In this document: positions 8,554 to 17,131 of the stretch, one piece after another | How positions within the stretch are numbered: position 1 is the stretch's first letter | How the letters are laid out: the number at the start of each line of letters is the position of its first letter | DNA from: Luteibacter aegosomatis | GTDB taxonomy: Bacteria; Pseudomonadota; Gammaproteobacteria; Xanthomonadales; Rhodanobacteraceae | DNA: 64,000 bases | Assembly: GCF_023078455.1 (NCBI RefSeq) | Contig: NZ_CP095740.1 | Coordinates: 1,414,001-1,478,000 of the forward strand | Direction: 5' to 3' | Made by a program: the position numbers and the translations under genes | Notes under the pieces: model-generated | Database searches by the model: none | What the model saw: only the letters and a program-made list of their open reading frames with translations | Told to the model about the DNA's origin: nothing

Positions 8554-8570
8554 GGGCAGAACATGGCCCC

Positions 8571-9533
8571 ATGGCACACAAATCTCACCTCGCTCTGAAT
8601 GTCGAACTGGCCGCCGTCGATGGCGCCGCCCCCGAGTGGGTGGAGCTGATCCCGGCTGGCCCCAACGTCACCGGCCTCGATGGCCGCAGCTGGGTGTTCG
8701 ACCAGCTCGCCGCCAGCCAGGTGCTCGCCACCTTCGCCGAACGCGGTCTCGATGTCGTCATCGACTGGAACCACGCGACCCAGCTCCAGGCTCCCACGGG
8801 AGGCGATGCGCCGGCCGCCGCCTGGATCAAGCGCCTGGAGTCCCGCGACGGCGCGCTCTGGGGTCAGGTGGATTGGACGCCGCGCGGCGGCCAGCAGGTG
8901 CTCAACCGTGAATACAAGTACCTGAGCCCGGTCTTCGACTACGACCCGACCACCAAGCGCATCGCGCGCCTGGTCAGCGCAGCCATTCTCAACACCCCCA
9001 ACCTGCGCCTGACGGCGCTCAATAGCGAGGAAACACCTGTGGCCCTATCCGCAGCAATTGCGGGCGCGCTCGGCCTCACCACCGACGCAACCGACGAGGC
9101 GGCCCTTGCCGCCATCACCCAGCTGAAGACCGCGCGAGCGGCCAACAACGAGAACCCGAGCCTGGAACGCTTCGTGCCCCGCGCGGACTACGACACGCTG
9201 CACACCCGCGCCGTCAACGCCGAGCAGGCGCTGGCCGCCCGCGACGCCGCCGAACACACCGCAGCGGTGGATGCCGCGATCAGCAGCGCCCTGGCGGCCG
9301 GCAAGATCACCCCCGCGACCCAGGACTACCACCGTGCCAGCTGTTCCGACTCGGCCGGCCTGGCGCGCTTCAAGGAGTACGTCAACATCGCGGCCGTGAT
9401 CGCGCCGGACCAGAAGGACCTAGACAAGCGCGGTGATGGCAACGGAACCGCCCTCAACGCCGAAGAGCTGGCCGTGTGCCAGGCCACCGGCCTCGATCCC
9501 GCCGCCTTCCTCGCTTCCAAAGCCGACAAGTAA
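8571..9533 (+). CDS. Head maturation protease/scaffold (Mu I-like)
   Basis: A 320-residue Mu I-type protein. The N-terminal protease region has VIDWNHAT and AAWIKRLE, then NREYKYLSPVFDYD and NTPNLRLTALN, all typical of the phage I-like family. The C-terminal half (from about residue 150) is Ala/Asp/Glu-rich, consistent with the scaffold (gpZ-like) part that guides shell assembly and is later degraded. Conserved His66 and Ser candidates were not verified structurally. It starts the second late unit. Confidence 0.88.
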   Translation: MAHKSHLALNVELAAVDGAAPEWVELIPAGPNVTGLDGRSWVFDQLAASQVLATFAERGLDVVIDWNHATQLQAPTGGDAPAAAWIKRLESRDGALWGQVDWTPRGGQQVLNREYKYLSPVFDYDPTTKRIARLVSAAILNTPNLRLTALNSEETPVALSAAIAGALGLTTDATDEAALAAITQLKTARAANNENPSLERFVPRADYDTLHTRAVNAEQALAARDAAEHTAAVDAAISSALAAGKITPATQDYHRASCSDSAGLARFKEYVNIAAVIAPDQKDLDKRGDGNGTALNAEELAVCQATGLDPAAFLASKADK

Positions 9534-9545
9534 GGACTGATACCC

Positions 9546-9965
9546 ATGACCCAGCTCACCCAGGGCCGCCTTACGCCGCGTCGCAACGGCGACCAGGTCG
9601 GCCATGACGTTGCCGCCAACACGATCCTCTTCACCGGCGGCCTGGTCGCACTCAATGCAACGGGCTTCGCCGTACCGGCCACCAAGGCCGGCCGTAACGC
9701 CGTCGGCGTCAACGAGTGCGACGTGGACAACTCCAAGGGCGCCGACGGCGATTTGCAGGCCAGTGTGCGCCGCGACTGCTTCGCCTTCGACAACTCGCCG
9801 ACCAGTGCATGCACTCGTGTGGACATCGGTGCCGTTGCGTACGTCGAAGACGACAGCACCGTCGCTCGTACGGGCACCGCCATCGCTGGCGTCATCGTCG
9901 ACATCACCGACGAAGGCGTATGGGTCGACGTCGGCCGCTATCCCATCACCGTCGAAGCGGCTTAA
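9546..9965 (+). CDS. Head decoration-like protein (DUF2190-like)
   Basis: A 139-residue beta-rich, Gly/Ala/Thr-rich protein with no signal peptide. LTQGRLTPRRNGDQVGHDVAANTILFTGGLVALN and the repeated short strands ending in VDVGRYP suggest a capsid-stabilising or decoration protein. The position between the protease/scaffold and the major head gene fits. AAGGA lies 10 bases before the ATG. The exact family is uncertain. Confidence 0.65.
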   Translation: MTQLTQGRLTPRRNGDQVGHDVAANTILFTGGLVALNATGFAVPATKAGRNAVGVNECDVDNSKGADGDLQASVRRDCFAFDNSPTSACTRVDIGAVAYVEDDSTVARTGTAIAGVIVDITDEGVWVDVGRYPITVEAA

Positions 9966-9979
9966 GGAGCCTCGCACCC

Positions 9980-10876
9980 ATGATTGTCAACGCAGGCAAC
10001 CTCAAAACCCTGTTCATCGCCTTCAAAGCCGCCTTTGCGGGCGGCCTGGGCACGGCCCCGAGCCAGTACACCCAGATCGCCACCGTCGTGACCAGCACGA
10101 CGGGCGCCGAGGAATACGGCTGGCTCGGGAAATTCCCCAAGATGCGCGAGTGGATCGGCGACCGCGTGATCAACGGCATGCAGAGTCACGGCTACACGGT
10201 GAAGAACAAGCCGTTCGAGCTGACGGTAGGCGTGCCTCGCAACTCCATCGAAGATGATCAGTACGGCGTCTTCGCCCCAATGATGACCGAAATGGGACAA
10301 AGCGCGGGCGAGTTCCCCGACGAGCTCGTCTTCAATCTGCTCGCGGAGGGGCGTACCGAGAAGTGCTACGACGGCAAACCGTTCTTTGCTACCGACCATC
10401 CGGTGCTTAACGGCAAGGGCAAGCCGGTTGCGCAGAGCAACGTCGATGATATCGCCGACGGCGGCCCGGCCTGGTATGTGCTGGACACGCGCCGCGCACT
10501 CAAGCCGCTGATCTTCCAGGACCGCAAGAAGCCGAACTTCGTGGCGATGGTGTCGGAGACCGACGAAAACGTCTTCAGCCGCGCCGAATTCGTCTACGGC
10601 GTCGACGCGCGCGGCAATGCTGGCTTCGGCTTCTGGCAGCAAGCCTACTCGTCCAACAAGCCGCTGAACGCCGAAAACCTCGAAGCGGCCATTACGGCGA
10701 TGACGGGTCGACTCGGCGACAACGACCGCAAGTTGGGCATCAACCCCAGCGTCCTGGTCGTGCCGTCCACGATGGAGTTCGTGGCCTCCGCGCTTCTGAA
10801 GAGCGTGCTGGTCAACGGCGGTGAGACCAACCCGCTCGCGGGTCGCCTGACGATCCTGCTCAGCCCGTGGCTGTAA
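9980..10876 (+). CDS. Major head (capsid) protein, Mu gpT-like
   Basis: A 298-residue protein close in length to Mu gpT (about 305). It begins MIVNAGNLKTLFIAFKAAF, contains GWLGKFPKMREWIGDR and FFATDHPVLNG, all characteristic of the Mu T family, and ends LAGRLTILLSPWL. AAGGAG lies 10 bases before the ATG. It forms the icosahedral shell (HK97-like fold expected) after cleavage by the upstream protease. A hairpin with GAAGC/GCTTC outer arms (10886-10915) follows. Confidence 0.93.
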   Translation: MIVNAGNLKTLFIAFKAAFAGGLGTAPSQYTQIATVVTSTTGAEEYGWLGKFPKMREWIGDRVINGMQSHGYTVKNKPFELTVGVPRNSIEDDQYGVFAPMMTEMGQSAGEFPDELVFNLLAEGRTEKCYDGKPFFATDHPVLNGKGKPVAQSNVDDIADGGPAWYVLDTRRALKPLIFQDRKKPNFVAMVSETDENVFSRAEFVYGVDARGNAGFGFWQQAYSSNKPLNAENLEAAITAMTGRLGDNDRKLGINPSVLVVPSTMEFVASALLKSVLVNGGETNPLAGRLTILLSPWL

Positions 10877-10885
10877 GTACCGTCT

Positions 10886-10915
10886 GAAGCTCCGGCCGCC
10901 TCACGGCGTGGCTTC
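10886..10915 (+). terminator. Stem-loop after the major head gene
   Basis: GAAGC and GCTTC outer arms with a CGCC/GGCG inner pairing, 9 bases after the major head stop. No T-run follows, so it is more likely a partial attenuator or mRNA-stabilising hairpin for the highly expressed capsid transcript than a full terminator. The remaining gap to 11052 holds no supported gene. Confidence 0.4.
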
Positions 10916-11052
10916 TGCCTTGCGCGAATCGGATAGCGCTGGCCCCCAAAGGTCACGGGGAGAAGGGGACTCAACGTACACAGTCTTCAGTAGGCCTGAA
11001 AAGCGTGCGTGACAGCCGGAGAGACGGCAACCACCCCTACACAGTGAGTCCC

Positions 11053-11538
11053 ATGCAAATCACCGCAGCACAGCTTGTGACACGTTTTGGCGCCGAAGAG
11101 ATCGCCGCCATCGCCGTGCCCAAATGGCTGGACCCGCTGACCCCCGACCAGATGTCGGCGGCTGCGAACGGCGATGACCTATCGCAGTGGGCCGACGCGG
11201 CGAAGCTGTCGGCGCAAAGCGCGCTGAGCCGTATCGAAACCGTCAGCGGCCGTGCCGCCACCGAGCTTGCCTACTACCTGCGCTTCCGCGCGCCGACAGC
11301 CGACGCGCCGGTCTGGCTACCGGATGACACGCTGGAGCTGGCTCGATACCACCTCTACGACGCAGCCGGCAACGCCGATAGCACCGTGCGCCTGCGTTAT
11401 CAGGATGTGATCAAACGCCTGAAGGCGCTGATGGATGAGGACGCTGCCAATGGCGTATCCGAGGGGGATAAGGGCGGCGCGCCCGTCGTGATCAGCAATC
11501 CTCGGGTTTTCTCCCGCAACACCCTGAGGCGCTGGTGA
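11053..11538 (+). CDS. DUF1320 phage protein (Mu gp36-like)
   Basis: A 161-residue protein starting MQITAAQLVTRFGAEEIAAIA and containing ELAYYLRFRAP, LARYHLYDAAG and RYQDVIKRLKAL, which match DUF1320. In Mu-like phages it sits after the major head protein and is thought to be a head-tail connector or completion protein. The ATG at 11053 is chosen because homologues begin at this point; GTG at 11044 is an alternative. It overlaps the next gene by TGATG. Confidence 0.82.
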   Translation: MQITAAQLVTRFGAEEIAAIAVPKWLDPLTPDQMSAAANGDDLSQWADAAKLSAQSALSRIETVSGRAATELAYYLRFRAPTADAPVWLPDDTLELARYHLYDAAGNADSTVRLRYQDVIKRLKALMDEDAANGVSEGDKGGAPVVISNPRVFSRNTLRRW

Positions 11539-12116
11539 TGCTCGACCTCATCGAATCGGCCGTACTGGATCGCCTCCAGGCATTGAAAGAGATAGCGCCG
11601 CGCATCGATATCGCGGGATACGCAGGCGAACTTTCCGATGGCGACCTGCTGGCCAAGGTCGCCGCTGCCGGTATGGCGGTGCTTGTGCTGGTACCGAGCG
11701 GTAAGTTCACCAGGCGAAGCAACCGCCGTTTCAGCTTCGATGGCGTGGTGCGCTTGGTCATTTTCGTACGGCAGGCACGCGGCCAGTCGGAAACCCGCAT
11801 GGGTACGGCAGGCCAGCTGGGTAGCTACGCGCTTTGGGATAGTTGCGTACGCCTACTTACCGACTTCCATCCGAGCAACGAGGCGGCGGGCCTCTCGGCC
11901 GACGGGCTCGTGCCCACGACCTACAACAACCTGGTCAACGGAAAGGCCGAACGCGATTATCTGAGCGTCCTGGGCCAGAGCTTCGCCATCAAGGCGGACT
12001 GGACCGTCCCCGAGGATGCCGGCGAGCCCCTCCTGGGTATCGACCTCAACTACTACCTCAAGCCGGGCGACGATCTCATCGACGCGTCGGATCACGTCCC
12101 CCTGGAGAACACGTAA
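11538..12116 (+). CDS. DUF1834 phage protein (Mu gp37-like)
   Basis: A 192-residue protein with the order seen in DUF1834: N-terminal LDLIESAVLDRLQAL, a hydrophobic MAVLVLVPSG, and a C-terminal YLSVLGQSFAIKADWTVPEDAG. Such proteins are thought to be tail completion or head-tail joining components. ATG overlaps the previous stop (TGATG); a GTG three bases earlier is in frame. It overlaps the next gene by TAATG. Confidence 0.78.
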   Translation: MLDLIESAVLDRLQALKEIAPRIDIAGYAGELSDGDLLAKVAAAGMAVLVLVPSGKFTRRSNRRFSFDGVVRLVIFVRQARGQSETRMGTAGQLGSYALWDSCVRLLTDFHPSNEAAGLSADGLVPTTYNNLVNGKAERDYLSVLGQSFAIKADWTVPEDAGEPLLGIDLNYYLKPGDDLIDASDHVPLENT

Positions 12117-12346
12117 TGCTGCGAGTCATCGCCAATGAGGGCCTGAAGGTGCCCTTTGAAAAGCAGCGCGCGTTTATCGGCAGCGAGCCGGTCGACGTGC
12201 CTGATTCCCTCTACTACCGCCGACGGCTGGAGACGGGCGAGCTGGTGCATGTCACGGACGACGCTACCCGTAAGCCCTCCGCTTCCGCGCTCGTCGCTGA
12301 TTCCGATGCCGCCACCGACAAGAAATCTGGGAGCAATGCCAAATGA
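12116..12346 (+). CDS. DUF2635 phage protein (Mu gp38-like)
   Basis: A 76-residue protein whose first 45 residues (VIANEGLKVPFEK, VPDSLYYRRRLETGELV) match DUF2635, a short protein found just before the tail sheath gene in Mu-like phages. The C-terminal Ser/Ala/Asp-rich tail is variable. Function unknown, possibly a sheath-terminator adaptor. Start overlaps the gp37-like stop (TAATG). Confidence 0.78.
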   Translation: MLRVIANEGLKVPFEKQRAFIGSEPVDVPDSLYYRRRLETGELVHVTDDATRKPSASALVADSDAATDKKSGSNAK

Positions 12347-13443
12347 ACATCGCCCTGAACACGATCCCGGCCAGCACCCGCAAGCCCGGCACCTACTTCG
12401 AGTTCAATACCTCGCTGGCGGTCAACACACTGCCGAGCAACGCGCAGTCGCTTCTCCTGGTGGTGCCTCTGCTCGATGCCGGCACCATGCCGCCGCTGGT
12501 GGCCACCGTGGTCTATGACGCACCAAGCGCATTTGCGCTGACGGGAAGCACCGTCGCACAGGCGATGGTGGCTGCGGCAATCAAGGCCAACCGTTACCTG
12601 CAAATCTCCCTGGTCGGCATCAAGGTGGTCGGCGACGCCGAACCCGACATCACGCCGGCACTCGATGCCACCGCAACGGGCGATTACACCCAGGTCGTAT
12701 CCGCCTGGCAGAGCACTATCGCTCTCACCGCCATGCGGACGCACATCGAAGAGGTCACCAATTCCATCAACCAGAAGTCGCTTCTGGGCGTCGCCGCCGT
12801 GGTGGGCACGTTGACCGCGGCTACCACGCTCGCCTCCGCACTCAACAGCGCCCCGATCACGCTGGCACTGCTTCCCGGCACCGCCTATACGGCGGCCGAA
12901 CTGGCCGCAGCCTACGCCGCCGTGATCGCCAGCGAGAGCGACCCGGCGCGGCCACTGAACACCCTGGCACTGACCGGGGTGCCGGTGCCAGCCATTGCGA
13001 ATCGACTTTCCCGCAACGAACAGGAGACGGCGCTTCTCAATGGCGTGACGCCGCTCGAAGTCGGCCCGGGCGAGGTGGTGCAGATCGTCCGTGCCATCAG
13101 CACGTACACCAAGTCCGAAGCCGGCACGGCCGACGTGTCCATGCTGGACATCACCACCATGCGGACCCTGTACTACGTGCGACAGGCTTGCCGCGAGCGC
13201 GTCGCCTTGCGCTTCCCTCGGTCCAAGAACACGGCCCGCATCGCGGCATCCGTCCGTGGGGAGCTGCTCGACGTCCTGAAGAAATGCGAGGCGCTCGAAG
13301 TCGTGGAGAACGTCGACGCCAATGCCGACGGTCTCGTGGTCGAAAAGAGCGCGACCGATGCCAACTGGCTCGTCGCATCCATTCCTGCCGACGTGGTCAA
13401 CGGCCTGCATGTCTTCGCAGGCGTGATCAACCTCATCCTCTAA
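12343..13443 (+). CDS. Contractile tail sheath protein (Mu gpL-like, short)
   Basis: A 366-residue sheath protein. The N-terminus (NIALNTIPASTRKPGTYFEF and SLAVNTLP) and the C-terminal domain (DITTMRTLYYVRQACRERVALRFPR) match Mu-like sheaths. Mu gpL is about 495 residues, so one inserted outer domain is probably absent, leaving the N-terminal linker, the middle domain and the C-terminal handshake region. It is followed by the tail tube with a 12-base gap, the usual pairing of sheath and tube. Confidence 0.88.
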   Translation: MNIALNTIPASTRKPGTYFEFNTSLAVNTLPSNAQSLLLVVPLLDAGTMPPLVATVVYDAPSAFALTGSTVAQAMVAAAIKANRYLQISLVGIKVVGDAEPDITPALDATATGDYTQVVSAWQSTIALTAMRTHIEEVTNSINQKSLLGVAAVVGTLTAATTLASALNSAPITLALLPGTAYTAAELAAAYAAVIASESDPARPLNTLALTGVPVPAIANRLSRNEQETALLNGVTPLEVGPGEVVQIVRAISTYTKSEAGTADVSMLDITTMRTLYYVRQACRERVALRFPRSKNTARIAASVRGELLDVLKKCEALEVVENVDANADGLVVEKSATDANWLVASIPADVVNGLHVFAGVINLIL

Positions 13444-13454
13444 CGGAGAATCCC

Positions 13455-13826
13455 ATGGCAGATACCTATGTTGGGCTGATCGTCCTCGAGATCGACGGCA
13501 CCGAGTACGAAGTGGTCAGCCTCAGCACGACCGAGAACACGAATCGCAAGGTCGTGAAGACGATGAATTCCAGCGGTCGGCCGTTGGGGACGTCCAAAGG
13601 CGTTGCCGACTACTCGCTCACCGTGAACGTGGCCATCCCGAAGACCGGGGAGCCGAACTGGAGCACCCTGATCGACGGAAAGATCACCGCGTACCCCCAG
13701 GATGGCGGTGGTCTCCGCGAGACCTGGACGGGTGTGCACCTGGTCACGAAGGGCAGCACGTACAACCTGGACAACGAAGCCACCCGCGAGCTGCAACTGT
13801 CCGCCCTCAACTACTACACCGAATGA
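13455..13826 (+). CDS. Tail tube protein (Mu gpM-like)
   Basis: A 123-residue tail tube protein; GLIVLEIDGTEYEVVSLSTTENTNRKVVKTMNSSGR and the closing NLDNEATRELQLSALNYY fit the tube family of Mu-like contractile tails. GGAGAA lies 5 bases before the ATG. It forms the inner tube inside the sheath. Its stop overlaps the start of a small lipoprotein gene (ATGATGA). Confidence 0.83.
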   Translation: MADTYVGLIVLEIDGTEYEVVSLSTTENTNRKVVKTMNSSGRPLGTSKGVADYSLTVNVAIPKTGEPNWSTLIDGKITAYPQDGGGLRETWTGVHLVTKGSTYNLDNEATRELQLSALNYYTE

Positions 13827-14068
13827 TGCGCCGGCCATCGATCCGTCCTGTGGCATTCGTCATCGTACTTGCCAGCGTACTGCTGGCCGGCTGCGATATC
13901 CAAGAAACGCAACGCCAGCTGGTGTGCACCCGTGATGGCACGCTGCTCTATCAGAGCCCGCTCTCCGCCTTCATCACACCTCGCGCCAATACCGCCAGCT
14001 GGAATATCGACGGTGCGATATACACACCCGAGAGCAACAGCACCTGCGTCGTCAACGACGTGTACTGA
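13823..14068 (+). CDS. Phage lipoprotein with Asp at +2 (possible moron/exclusion factor)
   Basis: An 81-residue lipoprotein: a basic start (MMRRPSIRP), a hydrophobic core and lipobox LLAGC with Cys24, then Asp at +2. In enterobacteria Asp+2 keeps lipoproteins in the inner membrane. The mature 58 residues hold two further Cys (LVCTRDG, STCVVND) that could form a disulfide. It sits between tail tube and tail chaperone, where no structural role for a lipoprotein is known. A superinfection-exclusion or other lysogenic function is possible, but this is inference. Confidence 0.7.
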   Translation: MMRRPSIRPVAFVIVLASVLLAGCDIQETQRQLVCTRDGTLLYQSPLSAFITPRANTASWNIDGAIYTPESNSTCVVNDVY

Positions 14069-14232
14069 CTTTCAGCGATACGGCGTGCCGCGCACGACAC
14101 AAAGTCCGTAGGTAATCAGACCCCGTATTCACTGAGCCGGTATGAGCTGGACGGCCAAGACAAAAAGTAACTCGGGGACCCGGCCAGCCAACCTGGCTAT
14201 CGCTATCCAGAACAATCATTGCAAGGCTGATT

Positions 14233-14589
14233 ATGTCCACATCGAACACCAAGAACTGGGAAGGTCTGACTATCACGCGTGATTTGAAGGTCGGCGTGCT
14301 GTTCGCCGGCACTCGACACAAGAAGTTCACCCTTCGCGTGCCGATGGCTGGCGATCTGATCAACGCCCAGAAGGCATACCCCAGCGGACCGATCCGCCTA
14401 CAAGCATTGGAGTGCTATCGCCAACAGCTTCTCGAACTCGGGGATATTCCCGCCGAAAGCCTGACCATCGAACTGCTGAGCACGGAGCTGGCCGAGGTCG
14501 ACCTGGGGCTGTTGGAGGTGGCCGATGAAGAGCTGGGAAAGTCGCTGAACGATCCGCCCGAAAAAGCGGACTCCGAAACTGGTGGTTAA
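14233..14589 (+). CDS. Tail assembly chaperone, short form (Mu gp41-like)
   Basis: A 118-residue protein of the Mu gp41 tail-assembly family (LRVPMAGDLINAQKAYPSGPIRLQALECYRQQLLELGDIP). It corresponds to lambda gpG in role: a chaperone that coats the tape measure protein during tail assembly. A lambda-type slippery heptamer lies at 14535-14541 in the right phase to produce a longer form. Upstream, 14069-14232 is a gap without a supported gene. Confidence 0.82.
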   Translation: MSTSNTKNWEGLTITRDLKVGVLFAGTRHKKFTLRVPMAGDLINAQKAYPSGPIRLQALECYRQQLLELGDIPAESLTIELLSTELAEVDLGLLEVADEELGKSLNDPPEKADSETGG

Positions 14590-14744
14590 TTGAACACGTC
14601 CTAGTCAAGCACGGCTATCGCATTGACGAAATTGGACGAATGACCAAGCCTGAAATCGAGGCGCGACTGGACTTCATCAGTCGTCGCGGCAAGCCCGCCG
14701 CCACCAAGACCTACAAGAGCGCGAGGAATAAGGAAGCCCGATGA
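14233..14744 (+). CDS. Tail assembly chaperone, predicted -1 frameshift form (gpG-T-like)
   Basis: Reading shifts by -1 at G-GGA-AAG (14535-14541) after codon 103, joining the next frame, which is open from 14529 to the TGA at 14742-14744. The extension adds 67 residues rich in Arg/Lys (WLIEHVLVKHGYRIDEIG, MTKPEIEARLDFISRRG), giving a 170-residue product that ends four bases into the tape measure start (ATGA). An ATG at 14640 inside the extension could instead start a small separate protein. Lambda uses the identical heptamer for gpG/gpGT. Confidence 0.72.
14535..14541 (+). other. Slippery heptanucleotide GGGAAAG for programmed -1 frameshift
   Basis: In the gp41-like frame it reads CTG-GGA-AAG, fitting X-XXY-YYZ exactly. 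It is the only such heptamer I found within the 61-base window (14529-14589) in which a -1 shift can work, because an in-frame stop (TGA, 14526-14528) closes the -1 frame upstream. Confidence 0.75.
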
Positions 14745-17131
14745 GCGATATGCGCGTCAATCTCACCGTACGGGCGCGCAGCGAGGGCAGCGGTCCGGTC
14801 GACGCTCAAACGGCGGCCGTCGACAAGCTAGGCAAGACATCCACGACCACAGGCAACAAGGTCAAGCAGGCGCTGCGATGGCAGAACGGGCAATGGCAGG
14901 AGGTCAAGCAATCCACCTCCGAAGCGGGTGCCGAGGTCAAGAAGTTCGGCGGCACGATGGATCGTGTGGCCACGCAGGGACAGCGAGCCACCGACGCCAT
15001 TAAGCGCGGTCTGCAAGACGATGCGCGCGAGCTACGCCGTTCCACCACCGAGGCTGAGCGTGCTGGTCGTGGCATGGACCGGCTGCGCATGCTCGCCCTT
15101 CGCTCGACCAGCGCGTTGCGCACCATGGCCAGCGCTGCACGCCGTGAATTCGACGGCCTGCATAAGGTGCTGGGCGGCGTCGGCGGCCGCCTGGCCGCGC
15201 TCGGCATCGGTGCGGGCGCCGTGCAGACGCTGCGGTCCAGTGCGCAGTTGGACCGTACCAACATCCAGCTGCGTCAAACGGCCGACATGAGTGCAGCGGA
15301 TGTCGACGACTGGCGGCGCACCCGTTGGGCGATGGCTCGCGCCAATGGCAACAGCCCCGATGCGATTGATCGCGGCATGGGGCAGTTGGTGGCCGCCGGC
15401 TTGAATTATCAGCAGGCAAAGCCCGCAGCGAACGCCGCTGACGTCGCATCGACGATCAGTGGCGCCGATCAGGGCCAGCTGGCGGACTATCAGGTCACGG
15501 CGGCCGCCATCTTCAACGAGGACCTGGCCAAGGCTGGAACGAGCAACCGCCTGCTCGCGCAAGGGTTGGTGGGTGGCCGCCTCGGTCGCGCCGAGTTGCC
15601 GGACCTTCCCAACATCTTCCCTCGTGTCGGCGGTGCCGCGCAGCAAGCGGGGCTGAACTATCCGCAGACCATCGGCTACATCGAAGCGCTATCCAATATC
15701 GAGTCCCAACCCGAGCGCCTAGCAACACTGGCCGAGTCGGGACTTCGCATGTTCACCAACGGCAAGTACCGGGCGCAGGTCACCAAGACGACGGGCGTGA
15801 ACTTCTTCGATAAGAAGGGCGCGACACGCGATCCCTTTGCAGTTATGGAGGATTTGCGCAAGCGATACGAGAAGCTGAAGACGGATAGTCGGCGGTCGGC
15901 CTTCTTGCAAGCGGTGATTGGCGAGGCCGATCTCGACACGCAGCGCAACTTCCGCGCGTTTCTTCAACCCGGTCGCATCGAGCAGGCCCGTGACTACGGT
16001 AAGCAGATTAGCGCCGTGGCAGACTTCGACCCAGCCCAGCTCGATGAAAACCGCAAGAGTGCCACCGCCACGGCAGGACGCGTCAAAGCCACGGTGGGTG
16101 AGGCCCTGGACAAGGCCGCGATCCCGGTGAACAAGGCGCTGGCCAGCGCGGCGCAATACCTGCTGGACGACAAGGGGCTGAGCGGTAGCCAGCTCCTGGG
16201 CGGCGCTGCGGCTTTGGGCGTAGGGGGCTACTACGGCGGTCGCCTGGCGAAGTGGGGCGGCAGCAAGGCCTTGGGTAAGCTGACCGACCTGCTCGGTGGC
16301 AGTGTCGATACGGTGAAAAACATCGTGGTCGGCCATGCCCTGCAAGAAAGCACCGGCGTCACACCCGTGTTTGTCACCAACTGGAGCGGCGCACCGTCGG
16401 GTATCGGCAGCGCGGCATCCAGCGCCGCCGAGGTAGCCGCCGAGGCGGCCACCGGTGGTCGCGCTGCTACCGCCGCCACGGGCGCCGCTCGGGTCGCAGC
16501 TGGTGCACGCGGCTTTGTCATGGCTGATCTACTGCCGGCATTTGCTCTGGGCGCTGGTGTGGCGGCCGTGAACGATGCCTTGAAGCCTATTGCGGATGCG
16601 CAAGATGCGCAGTTGGTAGCTGACCAGCGGGAGCGGGACAAGAAGCGCTTCGGCATCAACGATGCACAGCTGGATCGCCGCAATCAGATCGAAACGAGCG
16701 AAATGCCGTATGGACGCTGGGTCGATAGCGCATACGCCGCGCCGGGGAAGAAGCGCGTTGAGGACTACGAGGCCTGGGTGACAAGCCAGATTCCAGCGGA
16801 GCAGGTCGATGCCGGCGATGCCGCCAGGGCGGCTGGGCTCATCGGCAATGTCGCCCGCTCTCCCGCCGCACGCTGGCTCTCGCCCCGGCTTTCGGATTCG
16901 GTCAGCTCGTGGGCAGAACAGACCGCCTCGCGGCTGGACCCGGCAGCTATTGGCGATACCAGCGCGGCGGCCGCCAGCCAGATGCAGGACGCTGCTCGCG
17001 TATTCAACGACGCAGCGCGCCTGCTCGAACCACTCCTGGGCAAGCCACTCCAGATCCAGGTCACATCGGATACCGACGAACTACACGCCAAGGTCGTTGA
17101 TCGACAAGTGCGTGACGCGAGGCGCGGATGA
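14741..17131 (+). CDS. Tail tape measure protein (Mu gp42-like)
   Basis: A 796-residue protein directly after the tail chaperone. A charged, Ala-rich helical N-terminal region (residues 1-150) is followed by the TP901-type core: LRMLALRSTSALRTMA, GVGGRLAALGIGAGAV, and the QTADMSAADVDDWRR and IGYIEALSN stretches. Hydrophobic Gly/Ala-rich segments lie at about 490-510 and 590-620 and may insert into the host membrane at ejection. Length sets tail length. It overlaps the next gene by ATGA. Confidence 0.88.
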   Translation: MSDMRVNLTVRARSEGSGPVDAQTAAVDKLGKTSTTTGNKVKQALRWQNGQWQEVKQSTSEAGAEVKKFGGTMDRVATQGQRATDAIKRGLQDDARELRRSTTEAERAGRGMDRLRMLALRSTSALRTMASAARREFDGLHKVLGGVGGRLAALGIGAGAVQTLRSSAQLDRTNIQLRQTADMSAADVDDWRRTRWAMARANGNSPDAIDRGMGQLVAAGLNYQQAKPAANAADVASTISGADQGQLADYQVTAAAIFNEDLAKAGTSNRLLAQGLVGGRLGRAELPDLPNIFPRVGGAAQQAGLNYPQTIGYIEALSNIESQPERLATLAESGLRMFTNGKYRAQVTKTTGVNFFDKKGATRDPFAVMEDLRKRYEKLKTDSRRSAFLQAVIGEADLDTQRNFRAFLQPGRIEQARDYGKQISAVADFDPAQLDENRKSATATAGRVKATVGEALDKAAIPVNKALASAAQYLLDDKGLSGSQLLGGAAALGVGGYYGGRLAKWGGSKALGKLTDLLGGSVDTVKNIVVGHALQESTGVTPVFVTNWSGAPSGIGSAASSAAEVAAEAATGGRAATAATGAARVAAGARGFVMADLLPAFALGAGVAAVNDALKPIADAQDAQLVADQRERDKKRFGINDAQLDRRNQIETSEMPYGRWVDSAYAAPGKKRVEDYEAWVTSQIPAEQVDAGDAARAAGLIGNVARSPAARWLSPRLSDSVSSWAEQTASRLDPAAIGDTSAAAASQMQDAARVFNDAARLLEPLLGKPLQIQVTSDTDELHAKVVDRQVRDARRG

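Noticed and set aside
10977..11015. GGCCTGAAAAGCGTGCGTGAC before the gp36-like gene as a degenerate late promoter
   Set aside because: Only partial similarity (CTGAAAA for CTTGAATA) and no ACAAG half; cannot be separated from chance.
14141..14281. Small open frame before the tail chaperone (46 codons)
   Set aside because: No ribosome site, overlaps the chaperone start in another frame, and shows no recognisable features.
15396..15412. GGCTTGAATTAT resembling the late promoter motif inside the tape measure gene
   Set aside because: No CAAG half, no CG tract after it and inside a coding sequence; chance match.
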